A program made the translations under genes and the position numbers. Below the pieces are notes generated by a model that was not told the origin of the DNA, did not search any database, and worked only from the letters and a program-made list of their open reading frames with translations. From Oligoflexia bacterium (GTDB taxonomy: Bacteria; Bdellovibrionota_G; JALEGL01): 64,000 bases of DNA. Of this stretch, positions 34,227 through 44,013 are shown in pieces. The stretch is from NCBI GenBank assembly GCA_035326705.1, contig DAOLES010000008.1, positions 11,525 through 75,524 of the forward strand. The letters run 5' to 3'. The stretch's first letter is position 1, and each line of letters begins with the position of its first letter.

Positions 34227-36692
34227 TTACTCATCCAAAGGTAAATCTTCTTGTGCAGTATCTTCATTAATAATTTTTGCTTGTGATACCAGACTTTCAC
34301 CAGCTTTAACCTTCATTAAACGAACGCCTTGCGTGGATCTACCCATCACTGAGATACCACTGGCTTTGGTCCGAATAATCTGGCCTTGATTGCTGATTAA
34401 CATCACATCATCTTCATCCGTGACTTGTGTAATCCCTACAACTGGCCCGTTTTTATCGGTTACTTTAATGGTTATAATCCCTTTACCTGCTCTGCTTTGT
34501 GCTCTGTATTCTTTGGTGTCAGTACGCTTACCATAACCGTTTTCAGTTGTGGTTAAAATGGTGCTCTCTTCTACAAGAACATTCATACCAACAACTTCAT
34601 CATCACCTTTAAGCGTAATCCCTCTTACACCTCCGGCTTGGCGACCCATGCTACGCACATCTTTTTCACCAAAGCGAATGGCCAATCCATTTTTAGTGGC
34701 TAAGAAGACATCGTTTTTACCATCAGTGATCTCTACTCCAATCAAACGATCTCCATCACTGATATTACAAGCAATGATCCCTGATAAACGCGGGTTTGCA
34801 AACTGCATAAGGTCTGTTTTCTTAATGCTTCCTTTGCGTGTAGCCATCATGATAAATTTATTTTCTGTAAACTCTTTTACCGGTAAAATAGCTGTGATTT
34901 TTTCAGTGCCTTTTAGTTGAACCAAATTTACAATAGGCTTACCCTTTGCTGCTCTTCCAGCTTGTGGAATTTCATGCACTTTTAACCAATACGCACGGCC
35001 ACGATCAGAAAAGACCATGATATAAGAATGGGTGCTGGCCACAAAGACATCGGTCACAAAATCTTCATCTTTAACACCGGTACCCACTTTACCTTTACCG
35101 CCACGACCTTGACTTTTGTACAAACTCACCGGGTTACGTTTGATGTAACCAGCATGGGTTAAGGTAACCACCATTTCCTCTTCTTCAATGAGATCTTCTT
35201 CATCAAATTCTTGAATCTCTGCTTTGATTTGACTGCGTCTTGGGTTAGCAAATTGTTCTTTAATTTCGCCCAACTCATTGCTGACAATTTCGTAAACCAA
35301 ACTCTCATCTGCCAAGATGGTTTTAAGTTTTTCAATCAGTTTTATAATGTCTTTGTAATCTTGAATGATTTTATCACGCTCAAGATTGGTTAAACGTTGT
35401 AAACGCATTTCTAAAATAGCGGTGGCTTGTTTTTCACTCAGTTTAAAACTTTTGCACAAACCTTCTTTAGCAATCACTGGATCTTTAGATTTTCTGATTA
35501 AAGCAATCACTGCATCCAAATTATCCAAAGCTATTTTTAAACCTTCCAAAATATGGGCTTTGGCTTGGGCTTTTTTAAGTTCAAATAAAGTTCTACGGGT
35601 TACCACTTGTTTGCGATGTGCAATAAACAAACTTAAGGCTTCACGCAAACTGACTACTTTGGGTTTGTTGTTAACCAAAGCCAACATAATCACCCCAAAA
35701 GAGGTTTGCATTTGTGTATTGGCATAAAGTTTATTTAAAACAACTTCTGGTGTTGCGTCTCTTTTAAGTTCAATAACAACACGCATACCATCGCGATCAG
35801 ACTCATCTCTTAAGTCAGATATACCTTCAATTTTTTTATCTCTAACTTGTTGAGCAATGGTTTCAAGCAATCTGGCTTTGTTAACCTGATAAGGCAACTC
35901 ATTGACAATGATGGCTTGCTTGTCGCCTTTTTTGTTGATGGCTTCTAAAGTAGTTTTTGCTCTGATTTTAAATTTACCGCGACCGGTTTCATAAGCTTTT
36001 CTGATTCCGCTTTTGCCATAAACCAAACCTGCCGTTGGAAAATCTGGTCCTTTAACAATTTTAAATAACTCTTTGTCTTCCAATTTGGGGTTGGCAATTA
36101 AGGCATTTAAGGCATCACAAATTTCACCCAAGTTGTGTGGTGGAATATTGGTGGCCATACCCACCGCAATACCACTGGCCCCATTCACCAAAAGATTAGG
36201 AATTTTTGCAGGCAAAACTTTTGGTTCATTCAAAGAATCATCATAGTTGCGCGCAAATTCAACTGTATCTTTATCTATATCTCCTAAAAACTCTTCCGCA
36301 ATTTTATCCAAACGAATTTCTGTATAACGCATGGCTGCCGCTGCATCACCATCAACAGATCCAAAGTTACCTTGACCATCCACCAATGGGTGCCGCATAG
36401 AAAAGTCTTGGGCCAAACGCACAATGGTATCATAAATAGCTGTATCACCATGTGGGTGATATTTACCCATGACATCCCCCACAATACGAGCCGACTTTTT
36501 ATAGGGTTTGTTGTGATAGTTGGCCATTTCATACATGCCATACAAAACACGGCGATGCACCGGCTTAAGACCATCACGGATGTCAGGCAAAGCACGCCCA
36601 ACAATAACGCTCATGGAATAATCCAAATAAGCGGCCTTCATTTCCTCCACAATGGATTTTGGTGTTTCTCTATCTATTGTCATTAATGACAT
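34227..36692 (-). CDS. gyrA: DNA gyrase subunit A
   Basis: An 821-residue type IIA topoisomerase A subunit. The N-terminal PDIRDGLKPVHRRVLYGM, the quinolone-region HPHGDTAIYDTIVRLAQDF, the catalytic Tyr in AAMRYTEIRL (about residue 123) and the C-terminal pinwheel with the GyrA-box variant SQGRGGKGKVGTG (canonical Q-R-R-G-G-K-G) are all present. It has Thr in place of the E. coli Ser83 and keeps Asp at 87, the normal state in many species. It follows gyrB on the minus strand by 133 bases. Confidence 0.98.
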   Translation of the reverse strand: MSLMTIDRETPKSIVEEMKAAYLDYSMSVIVGRALPDIRDGLKPVHRRVLYGMYEMANYHNKPYKKSARIVGDVMGKYHPHGDTAIYDTIVRLAQDFSMRHPLVDGQGNFGSVDGDAAAAMRYTEIRLDKIAEEFLGDIDKDTVEFARNYDDSLNEPKVLPAKIPNLLVNGASGIAVGMATNIPPHNLGEICDALNALIANPKLEDKELFKIVKGPDFPTAGLVYGKSGIRKAYETGRGKFKIRAKTTLEAINKKGDKQAIIVNELPYQVNKARLLETIAQQVRDKKIEGISDLRDESDRDGMRVVIELKRDATPEVVLNKLYANTQMQTSFGVIMLALVNNKPKVVSLREALSLFIAHRKQVVTRRTLFELKKAQAKAHILEGLKIALDNLDAVIALIRKSKDPVIAKEGLCKSFKLSEKQATAILEMRLQRLTNLERDKIIQDYKDIIKLIEKLKTILADESLVYEIVSNELGEIKEQFANPRRSQIKAEIQEFDEEDLIEEEEMVVTLTHAGYIKRNPVSLYKSQGRGGKGKVGTGVKDEDFVTDVFVASTHSYIMVFSDRGRAYWLKVHEIPQAGRAAKGKPIVNLVQLKGTEKITAILPVKEFTENKFIMMATRKGSIKKTDLMQFANPRLSGIIACNISDGDRLIGVEITDGKNDVFLATKNGLAIRFGEKDVRSMGRQAGGVRGITLKGDDEVVGMNVLVEESTILTTTENGYGKRTDTKEYRAQSRAGKGIITIKVTDKNGPVVGITQVTDEDDVMLISNQGQIIRTKASGISVMGRSTQGVRLMKVKAGESLVSQAKIINEDTAQEDLPLDE

Positions 36693-36825
36693 AACGTTCC
36701 TTCCATTTTACAAAACAAAAAACAATTTTTATCTGCTCAAACAATAGACTGCTATGCAACCCAAACTCGCAGTACGAAATTTATTTTTTGCTTTGTTATC
36801 ATATATTTTAAAAATTTTTTAATCC

Positions 36826-39234
36826 CTATACATCCAAATTTCTAACTGCCAAGGCATTTTGCTCAATAAATTGCCGACGTGGATCTACCGCATCCCCCAT
36901 CAGCACCGTAAAAATTTCATCGGCTTCTACAGCATCTTCAATGGTAACCTTAAGTAAGTTGCGTTTACTAGGGTCCATGGTGGTTTCCCACAATTGATCT
37001 GGGTTCATTTCCCCCAAACCTTTGTAACGCTGAATGTTTAAACCTTTTCTGGCAAAACTTAGAATATATTTCACCACATCAAACAAACTGTATTTTTCAA
37101 CATTTTTATCTTTGGCAACCAACTCATAGCTTTCATCTAGAAAAGCTTGCATTGCTTTTGCTTTCTTGATCAAGTTTTGCATGCGTTCACTATTTAAAAA
37201 CTTTGCATTTAAAACAGTGTCTCGCTTCATGCCTTTATCTTTGCTACTGATCACACAAACTGGTTCACCCTCGTTTTCTTGAAGTTGGTAAACTGCTGGC
37301 ATAATATGTGGATAATTTTGTTGTATATAAGCTGTAACTTTTTTCTGTAGATTTTCAAAATTGGTTTTATTGTTAAATGCTTCCATGCTGGCCAAGTTTT
37401 GCATCAACAAAGCATCAACCACACGCCATTCATTTTTGCCACTGGCACGCAACAAGCTATCTTGATAGCTTAAATACTGACTGACAAACTCTTGCAATTT
37501 TTTCTTGGTTAATTTTTGTTTACTCTTAGGCAAGTGTAACTCTATATCTTCCACCACCAAATCTAACAAATAGCTGTTGAGTGCGGCTTCATCTTTGAGA
37601 TACTTTTCACTATTTTTCTTTTTAACTTTGTACAACGGTGGTTGCGCTATGTACAAATAACCACGCTCAACAATATCTGGCATTTGTCTGTAAAAGAAAG
37701 TCAACAACAGCGTCCTAATGTGTGCACCATCGACATCCGCATCGGTCATAAGAATAATTTTATGGTAACGCAATTTTTCCATATTAAAATCTGCTTTACC
37801 AATCCCCGTGCCCAATACTTGAATTAAAGTTTGAATTTCATTGGATTGAATCATTTTATCAAAACGTGCTTTTTCCACATTAAGAATTTTACCTCTTAAG
37901 GGTAAAATAGCCTGACTCTTGCGTTCACGTCCTTGTTTGGCAGAACCTCCCGCTGAATCTCCCTCAACAATATACAACTCACTTAAAGCTGGATCTTTTT
38001 CCTGACAATCTGCTAACTTTCCTGGCAAAGATGAAAACTCCAACGCACTTTTACGACGCGTTAGATCTCTGGCTTTACGGGCAGCTTCACGCGCTCGGGC
38101 AGCTTCAACCACTTTTAAAACTATTTTTTTAGCTTCTCTAGGATGCTCAGCTAAATAGTTAGACAAGCCCTCATTAACAATGGTCTCAACAATACCTTTT
38201 ACTTCAGAGTTACCCAATTTGGTTTTGGTTTGTCCTTCAAATTGAGGATCTGGAACTTTGGTTGAAATAACAGCGGTTAATCCTTCTCTGACATCATCCC
38301 CTGAAGGTTTTTCTTTCACGCCTTTGAGCAAATTATTTTCAGTTGCATAGTTGTTAATGCTACGAGTTAAGGCTGAACGAAAGCCAATTAAATGGGTTCC
38401 CCCTTCAATGGTGTTAACATTGTTAACAAAGGTAAAAACATTTTCTGAATAGCCATCGTTGTATTGAATGGAAAGCTCTACTTCAATGTTATCTTTACTG
38501 CCTTTTAAGCTAACCGGCTTATGAAAAGTCTCTTTATTTTTATTGAGGTATTTAACAAACTCTTCAACACCACCCTCATACTTAAATTTTTGTTTTTTAT
38601 CGGTTCGTTCATCTTCTATGGTAATGGTGATACCAGAATTTAAAAAAGCCAATTCCCGCATGCGACTGGCTAAAGTTTCATACGAATACTTGGTGACTTC
38701 AAAAATTTGTGTATCTGGTTTGAATGTGACTGTGGTTCCTGTTTTTTTAGAGTCACCCACAACCTTTAGCTTGCTGGTGGGAACACCTCGTTCATAAGAT
38801 TGTTGATGTTTTTTACCTTCTCGATGAATTTCAAGCTCCAGCTTTTCTGAAAGGGCATTCACACACGATACACCCACACCATGCAAACCCCCAGAAACCT
38901 TATAAGTTCCATGATCAAATTTACCTCCTGCATGCAATTTAGTCAGCACCAATTGTGCGGCTGGAATTTTTTCTTTTTCATGGATGCCCACTGGAATACC
39001 GCGACCATTATCTTTAACCGTAATAGAATTGTCATCGTGAATGATCAAATTTACTTCAGTACAATAGCCCGCCAAAGCCTCATCAATGGAGTTATCAACC
39101 ACCTCATAAACCAAATGGTGTAAACCACGAGTATGGGTGTCTCCAATATACATACCAGGTCTTTTTCTTACGGCTTCTAAACCCTCTAAAACTTTAATGC
39201 TCGATGCTGAATAATTTGATGTATCTTTAGCCAA
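36826..39234 (-). CDS. gyrB: DNA gyrase subunit B
   Basis: An 802-residue ATPase subunit of gyrase. The GHKL ATPase is at the N terminus (VYEVVDNSIDEALAG, IHDDNSITVKDNGRGIP, GGLHGVGVSCVNALS), followed by the transducer, then the TOPRIM domain with EGDSAGGSAKQGRERKSQAI (about 421-440) and TDADVDGAHIRTLL (about 495). The C-terminal part YKGLGEMNPDQLWETTMDP and the extended tail give E. coli-like length. It lies between recF and gyrA on the minus strand. Confidence 0.98.
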   Translation of the reverse strand: MAKDTSNYSASSIKVLEGLEAVRKRPGMYIGDTHTRGLHHLVYEVVDNSIDEALAGYCTEVNLIIHDDNSITVKDNGRGIPVGIHEKEKIPAAQLVLTKLHAGGKFDHGTYKVSGGLHGVGVSCVNALSEKLELEIHREGKKHQQSYERGVPTSKLKVVGDSKKTGTTVTFKPDTQIFEVTKYSYETLASRMRELAFLNSGITITIEDERTDKKQKFKYEGGVEEFVKYLNKNKETFHKPVSLKGSKDNIEVELSIQYNDGYSENVFTFVNNVNTIEGGTHLIGFRSALTRSINNYATENNLLKGVKEKPSGDDVREGLTAVISTKVPDPQFEGQTKTKLGNSEVKGIVETIVNEGLSNYLAEHPREAKKIVLKVVEAARAREAARKARDLTRRKSALEFSSLPGKLADCQEKDPALSELYIVEGDSAGGSAKQGRERKSQAILPLRGKILNVEKARFDKMIQSNEIQTLIQVLGTGIGKADFNMEKLRYHKIILMTDADVDGAHIRTLLLTFFYRQMPDIVERGYLYIAQPPLYKVKKKNSEKYLKDEAALNSYLLDLVVEDIELHLPKSKQKLTKKKLQEFVSQYLSYQDSLLRASGKNEWRVVDALLMQNLASMEAFNNKTNFENLQKKVTAYIQQNYPHIMPAVYQLQENEGEPVCVISSKDKGMKRDTVLNAKFLNSERMQNLIKKAKAMQAFLDESYELVAKDKNVEKYSLFDVVKYILSFARKGLNIQRYKGLGEMNPDQLWETTMDPSKRNLLKVTIEDAVEADEIFTVLMGDAVDPRRQFIEQNALAVRNLDV

Positions 39235-39394
39235 AATAAATCCTTTTTCTTTTTTTTAAGAGCGTATTTCACCCTTTTTATTTTTCAAAACTTGCTTGTT
39301 ATACACGTCTTGGCGCACAATGGCCAGCATAAATTTATCAAAATATGCGCAAAAAACCTTTTAAAATTAAATAGTTATATAGATTTGTTTTGAG

Positions 39395-40504
39395 TTATTC
39401 TTGCTGTTTCCAGAGCAGAGATTTCAGTGAATGTTCTGTAAAACCTGACTCAATTTGCTTTTGTTTATAGATACTTGCCCCCAATTTTTGACTCATTTCT
39501 TCAATGTTTTTATCAGCACTGGCAATAAAAGTCTGATATTTTTCTGTTTTTAGCTGTTCTAATAAGACATGGCGTCGCTTTGCATCTAAAGTTCCACCTA
39601 TATCATCCAGGAGCAATATAATATTTTGATTGATTTGTTTAATATGGTTCAGTTCAGCAAATTTAAGGGCCAACAAGGCTGAGGCTCTTTCTCCTTGTGA
39701 AGCATAATGATTGAGGTCATAACCTCTCAAGTCCAGCTGAACATCATCTTTATGGCTGCCATACAAACTTCTGGCCAATGCATGCTCAAGCACTGACTTT
39801 TCTGCAATGGATTGTGCAAAATCTGATTCGTTTTGCTTATAGCTAACTGTCAGTTGCCCTTTGCCTGCACTGATCTCAGTATAATAATTAGTAATCGGTT
39901 GAAAAAGTTGGTCTATTACGCTCTTGCGTTTTTGACGAATTTTTTGATTGTATTGAATCATCTGTTGATGCCAAGGAGATACCTGGTCCAGATAAACTTT
40001 TATATCAAGCTTGGCTTTAAGCAGACTGTTTTTTTGAGTCAGCGCTTTTTTATAGTCTTGCAAAAGACCAGCATAAGCGGGGTCTTGATAAAACAAAATG
40101 TGATCTAAATATCTTCTTCTGTACTGTGAAGCCCCATTAATCATGGCTACATCTTCAGGAATTAAAGATATACAAGCAATGCCCTGACAAAATTCACTTA
40201 AAGCTTTTGCTTTTGCACCATTTTTATACAACTCTTTGCTGCGTGCTTTTAAGACAACTTCTCTGCTTTCTTCTTGATTTAAGGTCACCTGAATTTTACA
40301 GTAGGGTTTTTCATTTTGAATAAATTCTTTGAGTTTGCTGGTTTTAAACGATTTTCCGGTTAAGGCAATATAAATGGCTTCTAAAACTGTGGTCTTGCCA
40401 CAGCCATTGTCTCCAACAATAACATTAAGGTGCGCATGCGGCTCAATCTGACATAAGTCATAGGGGCGAGCATTTTCCAACTTCACTTTATCAATACGAA
40501 TCAT
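39395..40504 (-). CDS. recF: DNA replication and repair protein RecF
   Basis: A 369-residue SMC-like ATPase that loads RecA at gaps together with RecO and RecR. Walker A is GDNGCGKTTVLEAI (about 31-44), the ABC-type signature is SQGERASALLALKFAEL, and Walker B with the D-loop is LLLDDIGGTLD. Family length is normal. It heads the recF-gyrB-gyrA set on the minus strand, but dnaA and dnaN, which usually precede it, are not here; the gene upstream is an OmpA-family gene with its own terminator. Confidence 0.95.
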   Translation of the reverse strand: MIRIDKVKLENARPYDLCQIEPHAHLNVIVGDNGCGKTTVLEAIYIALTGKSFKTSKLKEFIQNEKPYCKIQVTLNQEESREVVLKARSKELYKNGAKAKALSEFCQGIACISLIPEDVAMINGASQYRRRYLDHILFYQDPAYAGLLQDYKKALTQKNSLLKAKLDIKVYLDQVSPWHQQMIQYNQKIRQKRKSVIDQLFQPITNYYTEISAGKGQLTVSYKQNESDFAQSIAEKSVLEHALARSLYGSHKDDVQLDLRGYDLNHYASQGERASALLALKFAELNHIKQINQNIILLLDDIGGTLDAKRRHVLLEQLKTEKYQTFIASADKNIEEMSQKLGASIYKQKQIESGFTEHSLKSLLWKQQE

Positions 40505-40578
40505 GCAGCAAGAAACCTATACATTTCTTGGTTTGAAGTAAAGCTTCTCTCATTATCCATACACTTGTCATTCAACAT

Positions 40579-40608
40579 AAAAAAGGCGCCGTATAGGCGC
40601 CTTTTTTT
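40579..40608 (-). terminator. Intrinsic terminator after the OmpA-family gene
   Basis: AAAAGGCGCC and GGCGCCTTTT pair perfectly around a five-base loop (GTATA), followed by further T residues. It lies 28 bases after the stop of the minus-strand OmpA-family gene and separates it from recF. Confidence 0.92.
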
Positions 40609-40635
40609 AAGTTCTTTGGTTGTTCCAAAAAAATT

Positions 40636-42072
40636 TTATTCGTCACCTTCTTCTTCTGCATCAGCAGGTACGATTTCTTTTTGTACATCCAAGTTTTTCT
40701 CTACGGTTACTGTATCTTTAACCACAAACTCAACACGTCTGTTCAAACGTCTGTCTTCAGCAGTTTTTTCTGGGAATACTTTTGGATTTTCTTCACCATG
40801 ACCTACTGCTTTAAGTTTAGAAGCGTCAATGCCTTGACCAGCAAGGTAAGCCGCTACAGCTTCAGCACGTTTTTGACTTAAAGATTTGTTAAACGCAGCA
40901 CCACCTGTTGTATCTGAGTGTCCATGTACAGTGATGGTAGAAATTTGATCCATGAATGGACTCAGTTTTTCTGCTGCACTGTCTAAGATTGCATGACTTT
41001 CAGGTTTGATTTGAGCACTGCCGGTTGCAAAGTTGATCTCACGAACAACACTCAACTCTTTTTTAACCACTTCAAGTTTCTCTTTGATAACTTCTTTAAT
41101 CACTTGCGGTTCAGGTGTTGGTTCAGGTGTTGGTTCTGGAGCTGGAGCTGGCTCTGGAGCTGCAACAGGAGCTGCACCACCTAAAGCAAGCTTTAATCCA
41201 CCATAATAACTAAAGTCTGAAGTTTCAGACTCTCCCCAGCCGTCCCATGAGGCACCACCAAACAAAACAGCTTTGCCTAATTTTGCTCTTAAACCACCAC
41301 GAACATTAATTGGGTTTTGATCATCTTCATAGTCAACCACATTAACTGACCCAAGACCCTCTAAGTTAAGACCGAGAACATCTAAAGCACCTTTGCCTTG
41401 CACCAAATCTATGCTCGCTGCAGCACCCCACTCAATACGGTTGTCGCGATCAATATTTTGGAAGTTAGCATCTTTAGAGTAAGTATAACCTGCATTTGCA
41501 TACAAGCCTACACGATCAGCAACTCTAGTATCAACTAAGATTTTACCTCCAAAAGCATAGCTATCATCAGATACAAAGTAATCTGCATCACCTGTCGGCA
41601 AAATACCGTATGGCATTAAAGCAACTGCAACTTTAGAATCATCACCACTTAATCTTAATTTTGCATGCACTCCAACATCGCCTACAGTCCAGTTTTCTTG
41701 GTCTGTAACGCCTGTTGCTGCTGCGCCTGTTGGGTTTAAATCAACATAATGCACAGGCACGTCTACACCCAACAAAACTCTTGGATGAACCAAAATACCA
41801 AAACCAGCATTGATGGTTTGGATATCATCAACCAATTGATCAATTTGGTTACCCCCTGCTGCAATAGCTAACGGGTCATTTTGATAATCATAGGCAACAC
41901 GAAAAACAACACGTGAACCATGCTTAGCAAGTTCACTGTTTGGATTCAATGCACCATGAACACTCACTGTTTCCAGTGTATTTGAAAAGTTAAATAAATG
42001 CGTATCTACTTGGTCAGCAAAGCTCGCGCCGGCTAACAAGAAGGACGCAATTAATAGTTTCAATTTTGACAT
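40636..42072 (-). CDS. OmpA-family outer-membrane protein
   Basis: About 478 residues: Sec signal peptide MSKLKLLIASFLLAGASFAD, an N-terminal barrel-like domain of about 290 residues, a Pro-rich linker (APEPAPAPEPTPEPTPEPQ), a short helical segment, and a C-terminal OmpA peptidoglycan-binding domain (EINFATGSAQIKPESHAILD, VHGHSDTTGGAAFNKSLSQK, KRAEAVAAYL, VGHGEENPKVF, RRLNRRVEFV). It should tie the outer membrane to peptidoglycan. The start at 42072 is supported by GGAG about ten bases before the ATG. The terminator at 40579 ends it. Confidence 0.9.
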   Translation of the reverse strand: MSKLKLLIASFLLAGASFADQVDTHLFNFSNTLETVSVHGALNPNSELAKHGSRVVFRVAYDYQNDPLAIAAGGNQIDQLVDDIQTINAGFGILVHPRVLLGVDVPVHYVDLNPTGAAATGVTDQENWTVGDVGVHAKLRLSGDDSKVAVALMPYGILPTGDADYFVSDDSYAFGGKILVDTRVADRVGLYANAGYTYSKDANFQNIDRDNRIEWGAAASIDLVQGKGALDVLGLNLEGLGSVNVVDYEDDQNPINVRGGLRAKLGKAVLFGGASWDGWGESETSDFSYYGGLKLALGGAAPVAAPEPAPAPEPTPEPTPEPQVIKEVIKEKLEVVKKELSVVREINFATGSAQIKPESHAILDSAAEKLSPFMDQISTITVHGHSDTTGGAAFNKSLSQKRAEAVAAYLAGQGIDASKLKAVGHGEENPKVFPEKTAEDRRLNRRVEFVVKDTVTVEKNLDVQKEIVPADAEEEGDE

Positions 42073-42316
42073 TGTTTTTATACTCCTTCTTTTTATTAAA
42101 CATTTAGCTTGATTCATTAGGGCGAAATTGCGCTGTTAAAACAAGCCTTGCATAACGTTTGCAAAGTCTCTTAAAAAAACCTTGTAAAAGCAAGCTTTTT
42201 TACTATTTTTTAGTTTTTCTTATTGAAATCATAGGTTTTTTTTATACCATTACTCTTTTTTATAAAAACAAATAGGATGCTTGACCATTTTCAAAAAAAA
42301 ATGCAGGTTTGCGCCT

Positions 42317-43045
42317 ATGAGTAAAACATTATTGTTAGGTAGTGGCGGTACCAATAAAATTCCTGAGCGGGTGAATGCTTGGAAAGAGGCCGTTAAACAG
42401 CATAGCACCCAAGTAAAGCAGATCATTTTTATTCCTTATGCTGTAGCAGATTATGACCAATATGAAAAAAACGTTCAGGAGCAATATTTCAGTGGTTTGG
42501 ATGTTGAGTTTTTAGGGATTCATCGTTTTGACTCGCCACTCAAGGCCATTGAACAAGCACAGGCCCTATATGTTGGAGGTGGGAATACATTTAGACTGTT
42601 GTATCGCATGCAAGAGCATGGCTTGTTGGACGTGATTCGTGAAAAAGTTTTATCCGGCATGCCGTATATAGGGATCAGTGCGGGAACCAATGTGGCTTGC
42701 CCCACCATTGCTAATACCAATGACATGCCCATCATGTGCCCACCCAAGGGTTTTAACGCTTTAAATCTTATTCCATTTCAAATCAATGCTCATTATACAG
42801 AGGGCAAACTCTATTATGGTCCTGATCAAGAACACTTACAACCCTATGGTGGGGAGAGCCGTGATGACCGCTTGCGTGAATACCATGAAGAAAATGACAC
42901 CCCCGTTTTGGCCATGGCTGAAGGGGCCTATTTAAAAGTAAATGGTCATGCTTACACCTTGGGACCGGTTGGCTACGCTAAGCTGTTAAAACCTAAACAA
43001 GATGCTATTATCTTTAAAAGCAATGCCCCAGTAAAAATAGATTAA
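42317..43045 (+). CDS. pepE: Peptidase E (alpha-aspartyl dipeptidase)
   Basis: A 242-residue S51 peptidase that hydrolyses Asp-X dipeptides. The N terminus MSKTLLLGSGGTNKIPE, the nucleophile Ser in YIGISAGTNVACPTI, VGGGNTFRLLYRMQ, and the HYTEGKLYYGPDQE region match PepE. The open frame extends upstream to a TTG at 42281, but the family begins at the ATG 42317. It is monocistronic on the plus strand; its 3' end abuts a REP-like palindrome shared with the convergent DUF4097-type gene. Confidence 0.9.
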   Translation: MSKTLLLGSGGTNKIPERVNAWKEAVKQHSTQVKQIIFIPYAVADYDQYEKNVQEQYFSGLDVEFLGIHRFDSPLKAIEQAQALYVGGGNTFRLLYRMQEHGLLDVIREKVLSGMPYIGISAGTNVACPTIANTNDMPIMCPPKGFNALNLIPFQINAHYTEGKLYYGPDQEHLQPYGGESRDDRLREYHEENDTPVLAMAEGAYLKVNGHAYTLGPVGYAKLLKPKQDAIIFKSNAPVKID

Positions 43046-43050
43046 GTTGC

Positions 43051-43077
43051 ATCAAAAGGTACGGCCTACCTTTTGAT
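43051..43077. repeat. REP-like palindrome between pepE and the DUF4097-type gene
   Basis: ATCAAAAGGTA and TACCTTTTGAT are inverted around a short GC core (CGGCC). It is a near-perfect palindrome five bases after the pepE stop and one base before the stop of the convergent gene, and so may also act as a bidirectional terminator. It belongs to the same family as 14611-14683 and 54168-54198. Confidence 0.8.
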
Positions 43078-43078
43078 A

Positions 43079-43933
43079 TTATTGGATGATTTTTAGATCA
43101 CCACTGGCACTGCGCATGTAGATGCTCCATGCTGCGTCGTCTTTTTGAGCAATATCGCTTTTGACTCTGCCACTGGCCGCTTTATGATCCACTTTCACAG
43201 CACTCAGGCTTTTTGGAAAGTGGATTTTTGCATCGCCACTGCCGGACTTGATTGAGATTTCACCTTTGTCTTGTAACTTTTGGTTGTAAGAAAGCTCAAT
43301 ACTGCCACTTCCTGTAATAATGTCTGTGTCTCCCTTTAAACCTTTGGCTGCTATGCTGCCACTACCACTGCGCAACACCAAAGAGGCCGGAACTGCATGC
43401 TCTGCATAATCAAGATCAACATCTCCGCTACCGGTTAAAATATCAACCTCACCGGCAAGGCCATGGATATTAATATCACCACTACCAGATTTAACTGTAA
43501 TTTCATCAATCCAAGCGGCCTTATAACTTAAATCACCGCTACCGATATTGATTTTGGATTCTCCTTCAACCCCAATAATATTTAAATTACCTGATCCAAT
43601 GTTGATCTCCATATCCGTTTTTTTGGGTAAACTGATCTCAAAATTAACTTTGCAATCTTCCCCCCAAGGCTTTTTATTTTTTTTAACTTCAATCCAGATG
43701 CTTTCTGGTTTTTTATCCACGGCAAGACTGCAATGCTCGGAGAATTTAATCTTTTCATAATCTACTTTAAGTTGATTGCTTTTGCTGGCGGTAATCACAA
43801 CATCCCCAGATAAATTTTTTAAGTGCAATTCTTTTAAGCCCTTTGCAGAAAAGTTTTCTGTTTGAAAGGCAAAAACTAAACTTGTAAATAATGTAACAAC
43901 GATACATTGGAATAAATACAATCTTATCATCAT
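43079..43933 (-). CDS. DUF4097-type secreted beta-helix protein
   Basis: A 284-residue protein with a signal peptide (IVVTLFTSLVFAF) and a run of short repeats of the type 'SGSGD' (IKSGSGDAKIHF, VKSGSGDINIHG, ILTGSGDVDLDY, LRSGSGSIAAKG, IITGSGSIELSY). These are the rungs of a right-handed beta helix typical of the DUF4097 or adhesin-like family, with each rung about 20 residues. It may be a surface or periplasmic adhesion or sensing protein. It is convergent with pepE and lies next to the large M16 protease gene on the same strand. Confidence 0.8.
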   Translation of the reverse strand: MMIRLYLFQCIVVTLFTSLVFAFQTENFSAKGLKELHLKNLSGDVVITASKSNQLKVDYEKIKFSEHCSLAVDKKPESIWIEVKKNKKPWGEDCKVNFEISLPKKTDMEINIGSGNLNIIGVEGESKINIGSGDLSYKAAWIDEITVKSGSGDINIHGLAGEVDILTGSGDVDLDYAEHAVPASLVLRSGSGSIAAKGLKGDTDIITGSGSIELSYNQKLQDKGEISIKSGSGDAKIHFPKSLSAVKVDHKAASGRVKSDIAQKDDAAWSIYMRSASGDLKIIQ

Positions 43934-44013
43934 GGACTTAGCATAGTCTTTCTATCTTACTTTGACAAATTCTATCTAATAGAAAATACATCGACATTTC
44001 TGTTAACACTCCC

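Noticed and set aside
37306..37316. A TGTGGATAA DnaA box inside gyrB
   Set aside because: It is a single copy inside a conserved coding region, with no second box or AT-rich flank, so chance is likely.
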